Positions 26,057 through 36,037 of a stretch of DNA of 64,000 nucleotides are shown in pieces. Source of the DNA: Microbulbifer sp. THAF38 (GTDB taxonomy: Bacteria; Pseudomonadota; Gammaproteobacteria; Pseudomonadales; Cellvibrionaceae); the NCBI RefSeq assembly GCF_009363535.1, contig NZ_CP045369.1, positions 434,001 through 498,000 on the forward strand, in the 5' to 3' direction. Every line of letters starts with the position of its first letter. The first letter of the stretch is position 1. The translations under genes were made by a program, and so were the position numbers. The notes beneath the pieces were generated by a model, which was not told where the DNA came from, did no database searches, and worked only from the letters and a program-made list of their open reading frames with translations.

Positions 26057-26410
26057 AATATTTACCTCCCTGTAGCCTGGTGGGCAGAGTCCAGCGTCCT
26101 GCTTATCATTTGGAATCAGAGCACTGACTAGTTGTTTTGAAGACTGTATGTGCTGCTCGTTCCACAAAGTGAGTGGTTGGCGGTTATCCAGTCATTCCTT
26201 GCTAGAGAGTTGCCCGGCATAAAGCACTATTCATTATCGCCGTTGCTAACCTTGTTCTTCCCCGAGTCCGATGAAACAGTCCCGGCTTCTCCAGCATAGC
26301 TTTCTGGTTCAGCACGGCACTGGATTAGTGTCCGGAAAGGTTGAATTTAATGGCAGTTTTAGTTTTTACTTACGGCCAACGGGAAGTGTACAGATTTGAG
26401 AGGAGTTGAA
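26057..26410. other. Divergent spacer between yeaG and galE
   Basis: About 350 bases holding the upstream regions of both genes. AGGAGTTG before the galE ATG and GGGAGG before the yeaG ATG are the only clear signals; I could not fix promoters. A longer in-frame reading of yeaG into this region (to 26167) is not supported. Confidence 0.5.
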
Positions 26411-27439
26411 ATGACGATTTTAGTGACTGGCGGTGCTGGTTATATTGGTAGTCATACCTGCGTAGAGTTATTGTCGGCAGGTTTGCATCCAGTTGTCGTG
26501 GATAATCTGTCCAATAGCAACCGTGAGGCTTTGCAACGAGTAGAGTTGATCACCGATAAAGAGTTACCTTTCTTCGATCTGGATATTACTGATAAACATG
26601 GGCTTCGCCAAGTATTTGTAGATTTCAACATAGAGGCAGTAATCCATTTCGCTGGGCTTAAAGCAGTGGGAGAGTCTGTAAGCCAACCTCTGCGTTATTA
26701 CCAAAATAATGTTGCTGGTACCCTGGCTCTAATGGAGGTGATGGAGGAGTTTGATGTTAACAAAATCATTTTCAGTTCATCAGCCACGGTTTATGGTGAC
26801 CCGGAAACGGTACCAATTCTTGAGGGGTTTCCTACTGGCGCTACGAACCCTTATGGCTCAAGTAAGCTGATGGTTGAGAATATAATGAAGGATATATGCG
26901 CTGCGCCAGCTAGCCAGTGGAAAATTAGCCTTCTACGCTACTTTAATCCAATCGGTGCTCATGAGAGTGGTCGAATTGGTGAGGATCCTAGTGGGATACC
27001 TAATAACCTGCTGCCCTATGTTTCTCAGGTGGCTGTGGGTCGGCGGCCATTCCTACAGGTCTTCGGAGATGACTATCCTACGGTAGATGGTACCGGTGTC
27101 AGAGATTATATCCATGTGGTTGATCTTGCTCGAGGCCACTTGGCTGCATTGAACATGCTGAGTAAAGCCTCAACTCAAGTGGGGTGCTATACCTACAACC
27201 TTGGTACGGGTAAAGGAAGTTCTGTATTGGAAGTAGTGCGAGCATTTGAGGCTGCTAGCAGCAAATCTATAGCCTATAAAGTTGCACCACGTCGCCCAGG
27301 AGATGTTGCTGAATGTTATGCAGATTCTGCGTTGGCGGAGAGTGAACTTGGCTGGAAGGCTGAGTATAGCTTAGAGCGAATGGTCGAAGACACCTGGCGC
27401 TGGCAGTCCCAAAATCCTAATGGTTACGAGTCTAAGTAA
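26411..27439 (+). CDS. galE: UDP-glucose 4-epimerase
   Basis: Interconverts UDP-glucose and UDP-galactose for surface polysaccharide or galactose use. It has 342 residues. Motifs are the NAD-binding [32 protein letters not shown], the catalytic SSSATVYG with Y-x-x-x-K as [23 protein letters not shown] and [17 protein letters not shown], all standard GalE. The ATG at 26411 has AGGAG at ideal spacing. It stands alone, with no gal operon neighbours. Confidence 0.97.
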   Translation: MTILVTGGAGYIGSHTCVELLSAGLHPVVVDNLSNSNREALQRVELITDKELPFFDLDITDKHGLRQVFVDFNIEAVIHFAGLKAVGESVSQPLRYYQNNVAGTLALMEVMEEFDVNKIIFSSSATVYGDPETVPILEGFPTGATNPYGSSKLMVENIMKDICAAPASQWKISLLRYFNPIGAHESGRIGEDPSGIPNNLLPYVSQVAVGRRPFLQVFGDDYPTVDGTGVRDYIHVVDLARGHLAALNMLSKASTQVGCYTYNLGTGKGSSVLEVVRAFEAASSKSIAYKVAPRRPGDVAECYADSALAESELGWKAEYSLERMVEDTWRWQSQNPNGYESK

Positions 27440-28010
27440 CCCTCATTTCTGAGTGAAAGCTGAGTAGAGGGAGGGGGTCACTACTTTTAATTTCTCCCCA
27501 TTTTTTGTGGAACTATTAATCTTCCAATAAGTATCTACCTCTTGCTGCTTATGTTGATTTCTTCTTTAGGGAGTGAAGACACATTGAAACGACTGTTGTT
27601 TGATAACTTAAGTATCCATAGGGAAGCAAAAAGAGTTATTGCAGATTTATGCTGCTATATAAATGCTCAGATAGTAGGAATATAGAGAAAAAATTATTCT
27701 GGAAAATAATCAGTTTTTAGAAGTGTCTTTTATTTCTGATTCCACTCTAGGGGAGAATCCCTGGTGAGTTTTTAGGTGATGGTTTCATTCCCATAGAGAG
27801 GTGATTGTTGCCGTTCAGGGATACTTATAGAAGCTTCTGATGTCATTTTAAGTGGCGCTACTAATCCTTTTGATAAAGAATTTTACCTGTAGTCTTTTTT
27901 TGGTTTCTATACACTTTGCACAGGTATTTGGTTTTACTTTCGCTTAATAAAAGAGGGTTTGTTATTTTGCCCTCATTATTTAAAACTCATAAGAAAAGTT
28001 TTGTGAAAGC
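27440..28010. other. Long AT-rich non-coding stretch between galE and apaH
   Basis: About 570 bases. A 33-codon frame (27584-27685, TTG start, LKRLLFDNLSIHREAK...) has GGGAG about 10 nt upstream, but nothing supports it as a gene. The hairpin at 27953-27974 is listed separately. Otherwise I see nothing. Confidence 0.45.
27953..27974 (-). terminator. Probable terminator after apaH
   Basis: GAGGG/CCCTC with a 12-nt loop, followed on the minus strand by TTTTATT, 36 bp after the apaH stop. The stem is short, so strength is uncertain. Confidence 0.55.
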
Positions 28011-28823
28011 TTAAATGCTGCAGTCGGTACAAAAGAACTCTTCATCGCCTAGTCGCATGGCCGTGAGATATCCACCCCAAACACAGCCTGTATCCAAAGC
28101 GTAAATATTTTCGGTATCAGCTCTGCCTTCAAGGGCGGCCCAATGGCCAAAAATTATTTTGTCATTTTTGGTTTTTCTATCAGGGAAATTAAACCAAGGC
28201 TTGTAATCCCCATGAGATGCTTGTGGTCCGCGCTTGGTAACAAGGTCGAGGGTGCCATCCTCTTTGCAAAAGCGCATTCGTGTGAAGTAATTAGTAATAG
28301 AGCGCAACCTCTCAATACCGATTAGATGATCACTCCAGCAGTGGGGCTCGTTACCGTACATGCCATAAAAAAAAGCTTTTGCCATTGCTTCGTCTGAGAG
28401 AGCAAGTTCGACTTCGCGTGATAGTTTCTGTGCTTTAATGATACTCCAGATGGGGGGGATGCCAGCGTGGACCATGGTATACCCCTTTTTATGCACCAGT
28501 AAGGGGAGAGTCTGTAGCCAGCTTAATAGACGGTCTGAATCCTTTGCCCTAAGAATTTTTGCGAGGTCTTGCTCTTTGTCTGCCAGATGCTTGGCGCCAT
28601 GCGCCAGAGCCAATAAATGCAGATCGTGATTACCGAGAACTGCAGTGACTTGCTGGCGATGCTCATAGAGAAAGCGCAAGGTGCCCAAGCTGTCTTCGCC
28701 ACGGTGAACCAAATCTCCGGCAATCCATAACTTGTCACGGTCAAAGCGAAAATGGATTTTTTTCAGTAGGCGTTTTAAAGATTCGAAACAGCCCTGAATA
28801 TCGCCAATAGCATAAGTGGCCAA
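28011..28823 (-). CDS. apaH: Symmetrical bis(5'-nucleosyl)-tetraphosphatase
   Basis: Hydrolyses Ap4A to two ADP and removes Np4 caps from RNA. It has 270 residues with calcineurin-type metallophosphatase motifs: AIGDIQGCFESL (the usual GDxHG is GDIQG), WIAGDLVHRGEDSLGTLRF and VLGNHDLHLLALAHG. It starts at a TTG (MATYAIGD). It is the last gene of the lptD operon, 27 bp after rsmA; apaG, normally between them, is missing. Confidence 0.95.
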   Translation of the reverse strand: MATYAIGDIQGCFESLKRLLKKIHFRFDRDKLWIAGDLVHRGEDSLGTLRFLYEHRQQVTAVLGNHDLHLLALAHGAKHLADKEQDLAKILRAKDSDRLLSWLQTLPLLVHKKGYTMVHAGIPPIWSIIKAQKLSREVELALSDEAMAKAFFYGMYGNEPHCWSDHLIGIERLRSITNYFTRMRFCKEDGTLDLVTKRGPQASHGDYKPWFNFPDRKTKNDKIIFGHWAALEGRADTENIYALDTGCVWGGYLTAMRLGDEEFFCTDCSI

Positions 28824-28850
28824 ACTCTTATCCCCCGAGGTCTAGCTTGC

Positions 28851-29651
28851 TTATTGTTGCCCAAGCTTTGCGCAGTAATTCGACAATTGTACAAATTCTT
28901 GCACACTTAATGTTTCTGGGCGGCGGCTCGCGTCTACTGGCAGTTGCTCATGGTCAAGTGCAGGGAATAGGGGTTTTAGTGCGTTGCGCAGAGTTTTTCG
29001 GCGCTGTTGAAAAGCGATATTAACGATTCGTTCCAGTAGCTTTTCATCTTCCGCTATATAGGGAATTTCACTATGGGGGATCAGGCGGACAATAGCCGAT
29101 TCAACTTTAGGCGCTGGTCTGAAGGATTGCGGAGGCACAGGGAATAGCCCTTGTACACGGCAGTAATACTGAACCATGACGGTGAGGCGTCCATAGGATT
29201 TTGTTCCGGGGCTGGCTCCAAGGCGATCGACGACTTCTTTTTGCAGCATAAAGTGCATGTCCTGCACTTTGCCTTTGAAGCTGAGCAGATGAAATAAAAG
29301 AGGTGTCGAAATATTGTAGGGTAGATTACCAACGATACGCAGAGGGCGCTCCGCGGCAAACTCACCAAAATCAAATTTCAATGCGTCCCGCTCAATAATC
29401 TTGAAGTCGGGATAATCCCTGAACTTAAATTCCAACAGGGGAATTAGATCCCTATCCAGTTCCACGGCAGTGAGTGAGGGGCAGCGTTGTAGGAGTAGTT
29501 CGGTAATAGCGCCTTGGCCTGGACCAATCTCAACTAATTTATCAGTTTCTTTAGGAGCTATAGAGCGAACAATACGCTCGATAATATTCCCATCGACCAA
29601 AAAATTCTGGCCGAAACGCTTGCGTGCCTTGTGTTGGAAAAAATTGTCCAT
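28851..29651 (-). CDS. rsmA: 16S rRNA (adenine1518/1519-N6,N6)-dimethyltransferase
   Basis: Dimethylates two adjacent adenosines in helix 45 of 16S rRNA, a late 30S assembly step. It has 266 residues: ARKRFGQNFLVD at the N-terminus, the SAM motif LVEIGPGQGAITELLL, the catalytic motif IV IVGNLPYNISTPLLFH (N-L-P-Y), and the C-terminal substrate domain with QQRRKTLRNALKPLF. It sits between pdxA and apaH in the lptD-surA-pdxA-rsmA-apaH operon. It is also called ksgA, because loss gives kasugamycin resistance. Confidence 0.97.
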   Translation of the reverse strand: MDNFFQHKARKRFGQNFLVDGNIIERIVRSIAPKETDKLVEIGPGQGAITELLLQRCPSLTAVELDRDLIPLLEFKFRDYPDFKIIERDALKFDFGEFAAERPLRIVGNLPYNISTPLLFHLLSFKGKVQDMHFMLQKEVVDRLGASPGTKSYGRLTVMVQYYCRVQGLFPVPPQSFRPAPKVESAIVRLIPHSEIPYIAEDEKLLERIVNIAFQQRRKTLRNALKPLFPALDHEQLPVDASRRPETLSVQEFVQLSNYCAKLGQQ

Positions 29652-29704
29652 TAATTAATCTGCAATTCTAAAAGTGGTATGAGGCATATATAGGCTGCTA
29701 TTGC

Positions 29705-30691
29705 CTAGCGGGACTGTAGTTGCGCCAGTTCAATTGCCTGGGATAGGGCAGCTTCAAGGCTACCGCAACTGGCTTTGCCGCTACCAGCCAGGTCGAGAGC
29801 TGTGCCGTGATCGACCGAGGTGCGAATATAAGGCAAGCCCAGCGTTATATTTACGGCTTTGCCAAAGCCGTGAAATTTTAACACTGGCAGCCCCTGATCG
29901 TGGTACATAGCAAGTACCGCATCGAAATTTTCTAACTGAGGAGGGGTAAACAGCGTATCCGCCGGCAGTGGGCCGGTCAGATGGAGCCCACGACCGCGCA
30001 GTTTTTCAAGTGCAGGTTCAATCACTTCAATCTCTTCCCTGCCCAAGTGGCCTCCCTCTCCGGCGTGGGGGTTTAGGCCACAAACACCGATGTGGGGTGA
30101 GTCGATGTGGAATTGGTCGCGCAGACCACGATGTAAGATCTCCGCAATGAGTTCCAGACGATCACCGGTTATTGCCGCGCTGACATCTTTAAGTGGCAGA
30201 TGTGTAGTGACAAGTGCCACCCGTAGCTCCTGAGCGACGAGCATCATGACTACCTGCGCTACGCCCGCTCGTTCTGCAAAAAATTCGGTATGGCCACTAA
30301 ATGTAAACCCAGCTTCATTAATTACCCCTTTGTGCACAGGGCCTGTCACCAGAGCATCAAACCGGCCATTAAGGCAGCCATCTGCGGCTATCTCTAATGT
30401 CTTTAATACATAGGTGGCATTGGTAATGTCCAGCTTTCCTGGCCGGGAAGCCTGTTTCAAGGGGCTTTCTAAAATATAGAGACTGCCAGGGGCCGTTTCT
30501 GATAGTAGGGTATCTTCAGAGAAAGTTAGAAGCTGCAGGGGAAGCCCTAGTCTGCGGGCAGCTTGTTCCAGAAGGCTGGGATCTGCAATGGCAATCAACT
30601 GGGCAGGGCTGCCTTGCTGGGCGACTTTGACACATATCTCCGGGCCAATACCTGCAGGTTCTCCGGGAGTCAATGCGATTCTGGGTATCAT
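29705..30691 (-). CDS. pdxA: 4-hydroxythreonine-4-phosphate dehydrogenase
   Basis: NAD-dependent enzyme of the DXP-dependent vitamin B6 pathway; its product condenses with DXP in the PdxJ step. It has 328 residues with [33 protein letters not shown], the metal-binding [30 protein letters not shown] and [20 protein letters not shown]. It lies between surA and rsmA as in most gammaproteobacteria. A terminator lies just upstream, so part of its transcription may come from a separate promoter. Confidence 0.97.
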   Translation of the reverse strand: MIPRIALTPGEPAGIGPEICVKVAQQGSPAQLIAIADPSLLEQAARRLGLPLQLLTFSEDTLLSETAPGSLYILESPLKQASRPGKLDITNATYVLKTLEIAADGCLNGRFDALVTGPVHKGVINEAGFTFSGHTEFFAERAGVAQVVMMLVAQELRVALVTTHLPLKDVSAAITGDRLELIAEILHRGLRDQFHIDSPHIGVCGLNPHAGEGGHLGREEIEVIEPALEKLRGRGLHLTGPLPADTLFTPPQLENFDAVLAMYHDQGLPVLKFHGFGKAVNITLGLPYIRTSVDHGTALDLAGSGKASCGSLEAALSQAIELAQLQSR

Positions 30692-30715
30692 AGAGAGGCC
30701 ACACCTTATACGAAT

Positions 30716-30740
30716 AAAAAACCGGGCGCTTTGGCCCGGT
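30716..30740 (-). terminator. Terminator between surA and pdxA
   Basis: On the minus strand ACCGGGC pairs with GCCCGGT around six bases and is followed by TTTTT. It lies about 24 bp after the surA stop and 25 bp before the pdxA start, so read-through or a pdxA promoter must supply downstream genes. Confidence 0.8.
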
Positions 30741-30763
30741 CTCAGAGATCTCAGAAAGCGCTC

Positions 30764-32107
30764 TTATTGCGCTTCTTCTTCGGAGTCCTCTTCCTTCTCA
30801 TCTGTCAATTTGATCTCTACATAAGCCTGGTCTCGAATTTCCCGGCGCCAATTTTGCAGCTCTTCTTCATAGCGGCGGTTTCGCAGGAGGTTCGCGGCCT
30901 GGTTGCGGATGTACTGATCGGTCATGTCCTGTTTACGTCGACCCTCGACCTTTAGGATATGCCAGCCGAACTGGCTGCGAAATGGCAGACTGATTTCGCC
31001 GATGCCGGTGGTCTTCATGGCCTGGGTAAATTCCGGCACAAACTGTCCAGGCATAGACCAGCCGAGATCGCCCCCGGATAGCATAGAGCCAATATCTTCT
31101 GAATTCTCGCGGGCGAGTTCAGAAAAATTATCGCTGGTCATCGCCTCTTCGCGCATGGCCACAAGCTTGTTATAGGCCTCATCATCGGTAAGGATGGCGG
31201 AAGGCTTTAATAGGATATGGCGAACCTTAGTTTGCTCCACCAGCTGCTCACTGGCGCCTTTTTGCGCGTGTATCTTGAGTAGGTGGAAGCCGGCATCACT
31301 GCGGAAGGGTTCGGTGACATCGCCGACTTTGAGGCCGTTGAGCGCATCGGCAAAGAGGGTGGGGAGCTCCACGGTCTTGCGCCATCCCAAATCGCCACCG
31401 GCAAGGGCATTCTGACCGGCAGAGTTGGCGATCGCCAGGCGACGGAAATCGGTACCGTCGCGGACCTGTTTAACCAGCTCTTCGGCTTTCTCGCGCGCCT
31501 GGGTGACTTCACTGGCGGGGGCACTGGAGCTGATCGGGATCAGTATGTGGCCCAGCTCATATTGAGGGGACTTCCAGAACTCTCCCTCTTTGGAGCGCAG
31601 GAAATTGTCGATGTCCTGGTCACTGATCTGGATTCGGCGGTTGACGCTACCCTGTTCCACCCGGCGGATCATCAGCTCCTGGCGGATCTGCTGGCGGAAG
31701 CTCTTCATGGTCATGCCATCAGTGCGCAGGCGCTGACGAAACTCTTCTGGGCTGACACTAGCGTTTTGTTGAACTCGGGCGATTGCTTGGTCTAGCTCGG
31801 ATTCAGAGATGGTAACGCCCGCACGGGAAGCCATCTGTAGCTGTAACCGCTCAATGATCAATTGTTCGAGTACCTGGCGGCGCAGAACATCGACAGGCGG
31901 TGCCTGAACCTGTTGGGCTTGAATCTGGCTGGCGATAGTGTTCATGCGTTGGGCCAGCTCACTGGCCATAACCACATCTTCATCGACAACAGCGACTACC
32001 CGGTCCAGGGTTTGTACTTGAGCTGTGACCGTGCCGGCGATCAGGGCGCAGGCAGCCAGAACGGATGACAGGCCTAGTTTAGGCATAAATTTCTGTATTA
32101 TTTCCAT
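30764..32107 (-). CDS. surA: Periplasmic peptidyl-prolyl isomerase / outer-membrane protein chaperone SurA
   Basis: Escorts unfolded outer-membrane proteins, including LptD, across the periplasm. It has 447 residues with a signal peptide (LSSVLAACALIAGTVTAQ), an N-terminal chaperone domain (VVAVVDEDVVMASELAQRM), and two parvulin PPIase domains (about 185-285 with LGHILIP and GGDLGWRKT; about 295-395 with VRHILLK and GGDLGWSMPGQF). The C-terminal helix contains RNQAANLLRNRRYEEELQNWRREIRDQAYVEI. Its ATG overlaps the lptD stop (TGATG), so translation is coupled. Confidence 0.97.
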   Translation of the reverse strand: MEIIQKFMPKLGLSSVLAACALIAGTVTAQVQTLDRVVAVVDEDVVMASELAQRMNTIASQIQAQQVQAPPVDVLRRQVLEQLIIERLQLQMASRAGVTISESELDQAIARVQQNASVSPEEFRQRLRTDGMTMKSFRQQIRQELMIRRVEQGSVNRRIQISDQDIDNFLRSKEGEFWKSPQYELGHILIPISSSAPASEVTQAREKAEELVKQVRDGTDFRRLAIANSAGQNALAGGDLGWRKTVELPTLFADALNGLKVGDVTEPFRSDAGFHLLKIHAQKGASEQLVEQTKVRHILLKPSAILTDDEAYNKLVAMREEAMTSDNFSELARENSEDIGSMLSGGDLGWSMPGQFVPEFTQAMKTTGIGEISLPFRSQFGWHILKVEGRRKQDMTDQYIRNQAANLLRNRRYEEELQNWRREIRDQAYVEIKLTDEKEEDSEEEAQ

Positions 32108-34707
32108 CACGGTTTTAGCTTTTCTCTCTGATCAAAATTGGCAATTCCTTGGGTCAACATCTGAGTGACTGTTGCTCCAAACCCTGCTAAGCCCTTCAAT
32201 TGTATCTCGAGGTAGATGCCCTCATCGTATTGAAGGTCTTCCGCTGCAACGACTCCGGCCAGATCATTGTCTAGGGTACGACGCCATAAAAGGCGCGCAC
32301 GATAGCAACAATCGTCATATTCGATACCGGCAAGGTATTCCAGTTCCCGATTCAATGTCAGGTCATAGGCCGCGCCAGCCATTATAGAGGTATGGAGATT
32401 GATGGGCAGTACGGCTGAACTGTTGAGCTGCCTTACCGAGGAGTCATCATCATTATTTAGATCATCTGGGAAAAGTGGATCGTCATCCCGTTCATAGTAG
32501 TAGCTGAGGTTGAAAATACGGGCATCGTTATCAAGGTAACGCAAGCTGAAGTTGCCTCGATTAATATTGTGCTCCGAATCATCGTAGACCAGTTCGCTGC
32601 CTATACGGAGTGACTGAATAGGACGACTCTCCAGCCTTGCTGCAAGTTCTGAGCGTGGGGTTTCTTCAATAAGCTCCTTCAGACCAATTTGGGTGTCACT
32701 GGAGTAAAAGACTTGGCCGATACTGGCGGATAACAAATCTCGCCCACTAATAGGCTCGATAAAGCGAGTGGTCAGTCCTAATGCAACTCTGCTTGCATCA
32801 TCGATACGGTCATTACCGGTAAAGCGACTGTGGCGGAACAGTTGATCGTAACTGAAGGTGAACAGCGAGGTGTCATAGAGCAAATTATTACTTTGCGGAT
32901 CAATTGGGCCTAGATTATCGAGATCAGCATCTGTGATATTGAAGAAATCTTCTTGATTGGCGCTGCTACTGAGCAACCCATATAAGCGGGGCTCCAAGGT
33001 CTGAATGTAATCGCGGTTAAAGGCGAAGCCATCCCGCTCGAAGTAGAGGCCGGTGTCTAGAGTGAGCTGGGCGGCGGAAGCACTGGGAGTGTCGTTCGCG
33101 TCTTCTGGCAGGAAGGTATCACTGACTTGGTAACCTAGATAGCGGCCTGCCAATCCAGGTTTAAAGTAGCCCCACAGCCACTCTTTATCCCAGAAAAGCT
33201 CATAGTCTAGGCGCAGGCGGTCTGCGGTTACAAAGTCTCTTGTTTGTTCAGTGACACTGTCAGGGTCATCAATATCTTTAATAAATCTGATTGTCTGGGT
33301 ATCCTGGTGTCGCCATACAGTAGCTTCATTCTGTAAGGCTAGCTGCCAGTCACCCCAGCGGTAATCCCCATCTACATCCAGCCGAGGTAGTTGGGCGAAA
33401 GTATCGAAGCGATCATTTTCCAATATCTGGTAATCTTGGGCGCGAAGCGTGATAGCCCAGTTCTCAAACGTCAATTTGCCCTGGGCTTTTTGGCTAACCT
33501 GGGTCTCTGCATTGACTTGAAGATTGGCGGTACTTAAATCCTTAAAATAGTCGGGGTCGCTGACTTTGGTGTAGTCGATATCGGTACGCCAGATACTGCC
33601 GCTATAGCCGCCCTGCTGTTCGAGGTTTACCAACCATCGATCTTCACCTTTGTAGGGCAGGACCAGGTCCTGTGGGAAGCCTCGGTCGATCAACTCTTGC
33701 GCAAGGTCACTGTTACCGCCCTTGTCGTCAGGGAGATCCGCGACACGGATTTCCGTATTGAACATGGGGCTCAGGTGGCGAAATTCCACCTCCAGGCCAG
33801 TGCCTCGGTACTGGATATAGCGGGGTGTGATGGTCGCATCCATCTGTGGGGCAATGTTCCAATAGTAAGGAACAGATAAATCCCAGCCGTTCTTTTCGCT
33901 GTTGCTCAGGGAGGGGAACAGGAAGCCCGACATACGCGCATCGCCCACCGGGAAGCGAAAATAAGGGAAGTAGAGCACGGGGACATCGAGTATCTCCAGG
34001 CGTACATCCCGCGCTGTTCCCTGGCTTTCCACTTGATCGATATTGATTTCACCGCCACTCAGGCGCCAGAAGGCCCGACCTGGCTCACAGCGGGTATAGG
34101 TGCCATCGGTAAGGGTCAATTCACCACTGGTTTGGCGAGCAACTTGAGCCGCATCGCCATGGATAAACTCGTTGTGCACCACATAGGTTGCATCCTCAAT
34201 GGAGGCGGCCTCGGTGTCTGTGTGCACCTCGGCGGTGGCGCCTCGAACAAGCAAATTGGGTTCACGCAGTTCGATAGCACCGCTCAGATAAGCGGTGTTG
34301 GTCTGGCGATTGAGCTCCACCTGATCGGCAAACAATTGGCGATAGCCCTGGGTGATATGGACATTGCCACTCAGTTCAGCAGACCCATTGTCTGACAAGT
34401 GGGACTGTTCAGCCGTAGCACGCAGTGGCGCGTCTTCCGGGGGTAGATTCGCATCCGGATAATCTCTGGGCGGCTCAATAAAAGCGCCGGTACAAATTGC
34501 CGGTATCCTGGCTCTTTCCTCAGGGGTCAACTCTGAGCGGGGTAACCAATCCAGGTAGAGGTAAGGGTTATATTCGGGGTCTAGGGCGGTCTGCTCCGCC
34601 TGGGTCCATAGGGGGGCTGCGGCCATCAAGCCGAGCGCAACAGTATGGACTCGTGAATTCTTAGCGATCGCCAGCGCGAGGCGACGCCACCGGGAGACTT
34701 CAAGCAT
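32107..34707 (-). CDS. lptD: LPS-assembly protein LptD
   Basis: Outer-membrane beta-barrel that with LptE inserts LPS into the outer leaflet. It has 866 residues from the ATG at 34707. A signal-like N-terminus is followed by the periplasmic OstA-like jellyroll (about 90-230: SDNGSAELSGNVHITQGYRQLFADQVELN) and then a long barrel domain with alternating aromatic strands. Cys residues in PAICTGAF and in DDCCYRARLLWRR are placed for the conserved interdomain disulfides. It is first gene of the lptD-surA-pdxA-rsmA-apaH operon and divergent from amgK. Confidence 0.96.
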   Translation of the reverse strand: MLEVSRWRRLALAIAKNSRVHTVALGLMAAAPLWTQAEQTALDPEYNPYLYLDWLPRSELTPEERARIPAICTGAFIEPPRDYPDANLPPEDAPLRATAEQSHLSDNGSAELSGNVHITQGYRQLFADQVELNRQTNTAYLSGAIELREPNLLVRGATAEVHTDTEAASIEDATYVVHNEFIHGDAAQVARQTSGELTLTDGTYTRCEPGRAFWRLSGGEINIDQVESQGTARDVRLEILDVPVLYFPYFRFPVGDARMSGFLFPSLSNSEKNGWDLSVPYYWNIAPQMDATITPRYIQYRGTGLEVEFRHLSPMFNTEIRVADLPDDKGGNSDLAQELIDRGFPQDLVLPYKGEDRWLVNLEQQGGYSGSIWRTDIDYTKVSDPDYFKDLSTANLQVNAETQVSQKAQGKLTFENWAITLRAQDYQILENDRFDTFAQLPRLDVDGDYRWGDWQLALQNEATVWRHQDTQTIRFIKDIDDPDSVTEQTRDFVTADRLRLDYELFWDKEWLWGYFKPGLAGRYLGYQVSDTFLPEDANDTPSASAAQLTLDTGLYFERDGFAFNRDYIQTLEPRLYGLLSSSANQEDFFNITDADLDNLGPIDPQSNNLLYDTSLFTFSYDQLFRHSRFTGNDRIDDASRVALGLTTRFIEPISGRDLLSASIGQVFYSSDTQIGLKELIEETPRSELAARLESRPIQSLRIGSELVYDDSEHNINRGNFSLRYLDNDARIFNLSYYYERDDDPLFPDDLNNDDDSSVRQLNSSAVLPINLHTSIMAGAAYDLTLNRELEYLAGIEYDDCCYRARLLWRRTLDNDLAGVVAAEDLQYDEGIYLEIQLKGLAGFGATVTQMLTQGIANFDQREKLKP

Positions 34708-34968
34708 CAATCGATAGGTTCCGGCTATTCTTTGGTGTTTCTTTTATCGGCAGATGCGTGCACAGCTATCTAGCCGGGGCGCGCAAAAAATTATCGCCCG
34801 ATTCTACTTGAATGTAGGAGTGGTTAATAGCCGCACAGGTGGTACGCGAGTAGCAAGGGGATAGTTGCTGCGTCTTATCGGGCAGGGTTTCAATGTGGGC
34901 CGCTTAGTGGGAAACTGCCGCGATAGAAAGAATTAGCGATAGGCCAAAGAGCAAATGAAGGATGTATT

Positions 34969-36009
34969 GTGAGTGATGACCTGCGACGAGAGACTCTGAC
35001 TCGTTGGGTGGGGAGGGCTTTGGATACTGAGTCACCAATAGAGTTGGCCAAGCTTACCGGGGATGCAGGTTTTCGGCGCTATTTCCGTACTTCTACCGAG
35101 CCCAGATTAATTGCTGTTGATTCCCCACCTGAGCGTACCAATCCAGCCCGCTTTATAGCACTTGCCGATTATTTGCGGCGCAATGGCGTGCACACGCCCA
35201 TGGTGATGGCCGCCGATACGACTAATGGCTATTTGCTGTTGGAAGATCTGGGCGATACCCAGTTATTCAATGTGTTGAGTCATGACAGTGTTGAGGGGCT
35301 CTACGCGGAGGTAATGAGCGAATTACTAAGCCTCCAGCAGATTCCTCGGGAAGAGGGTTTGTTCCCGGACTATAGCCAGGAATTGTTGCTGACAGAGATG
35401 CATATTATGCCCGAGTGGCTGGTAGGCAAATTACTAGGCTACTCCCTGAATGAAGCGGAAAACCGCCTGCTGCAAGATACCTTTCAACAGTTACTGGAAA
35501 GTGCTGCGAGCCAGCCGCAAACCCTGGTGCACAGAGACTACCACAGCCGCAACTTAATGGTCCGAGGTGGTGAACGTCCCGGAATCGTGGATTTCCAGGA
35601 TGCAGTGTGGGGGCCGATCACCTACGATTTGGTCTCTCTGTTACGGGACTGCTATATCAGCTGGCCACGCCAACGGGTCGAGCGCTGGGCTTTGGCCTAT
35701 GCCGCTACCGCAGAAGCTGCTGGGGTGCTGGAACCTGTAGACCCGAAAGAGTTCATAAAGTGGTTCGACTGGATGGGTCTCCAGCGTCACATTAAAGTGC
35801 TGGGCTTGTTTCCACGCCTTTCGCTGCGCGATGGCAAGCAGAATTACCTGGGGGATCTGCCCTTGGTGATACGCTATGTGCTGGAGGTTGCTGATCGCTA
35901 TGAGGAACTCAAGCCGTTTGCGCAGTGGTTTGAGCAACAGCTGCTCCCGCTGATCGAGCAGCAGCCCTGGTACAGCGATTATCGCTGTGCCGGAGAGAAG
36001 CTTAGATAA
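34969..36009 (+). CDS. amgK: N-acetylmuramate/N-acetylglucosamine 1-kinase (AmgK)
   Basis: Anomeric sugar kinase of the AmgK-MurU recycling route, which returns MurNAc to UDP-MurNAc without going through GlcN-6-P. It has 346 residues of the aminoglycoside-phosphotransferase fold: GDAGFRRYFR near the N-terminus, the catalytic loop VHRDYHSRNLMV and the metal motif GIVDFQDAVWGP. The GTG start at 34969 overlaps no other gene. It is 28 bp upstream of murU, the next enzyme, which makes the assignment firm. In pseudomonads this route bypasses fosfomycin inhibition of MurA. Confidence 0.93.
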   Translation: MSDDLRRETLTRWVGRALDTESPIELAKLTGDAGFRRYFRTSTEPRLIAVDSPPERTNPARFIALADYLRRNGVHTPMVMAADTTNGYLLLEDLGDTQLFNVLSHDSVEGLYAEVMSELLSLQQIPREEGLFPDYSQELLLTEMHIMPEWLVGKLLGYSLNEAENRLLQDTFQQLLESAASQPQTLVHRDYHSRNLMVRGGERPGIVDFQDAVWGPITYDLVSLLRDCYISWPRQRVERWALAYAATAEAAGVLEPVDPKEFIKWFDWMGLQRHIKVLGLFPRLSLRDGKQNYLGDLPLVIRYVLEVADRYEELKPFAQWFEQQLLPLIEQQPWYSDYRCAGEKLR

Positions 36010-36037
36010 GCCGAATAAAAACTGATAGATGAATTGA

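Noticed and set aside
27584..27685. 33-codon frame in the galE-apaH gap
   Set aside because: The start is TTG with poor spacing from GGGAG, composition resembles the surrounding AT-rich DNA, and no homology is recognised.
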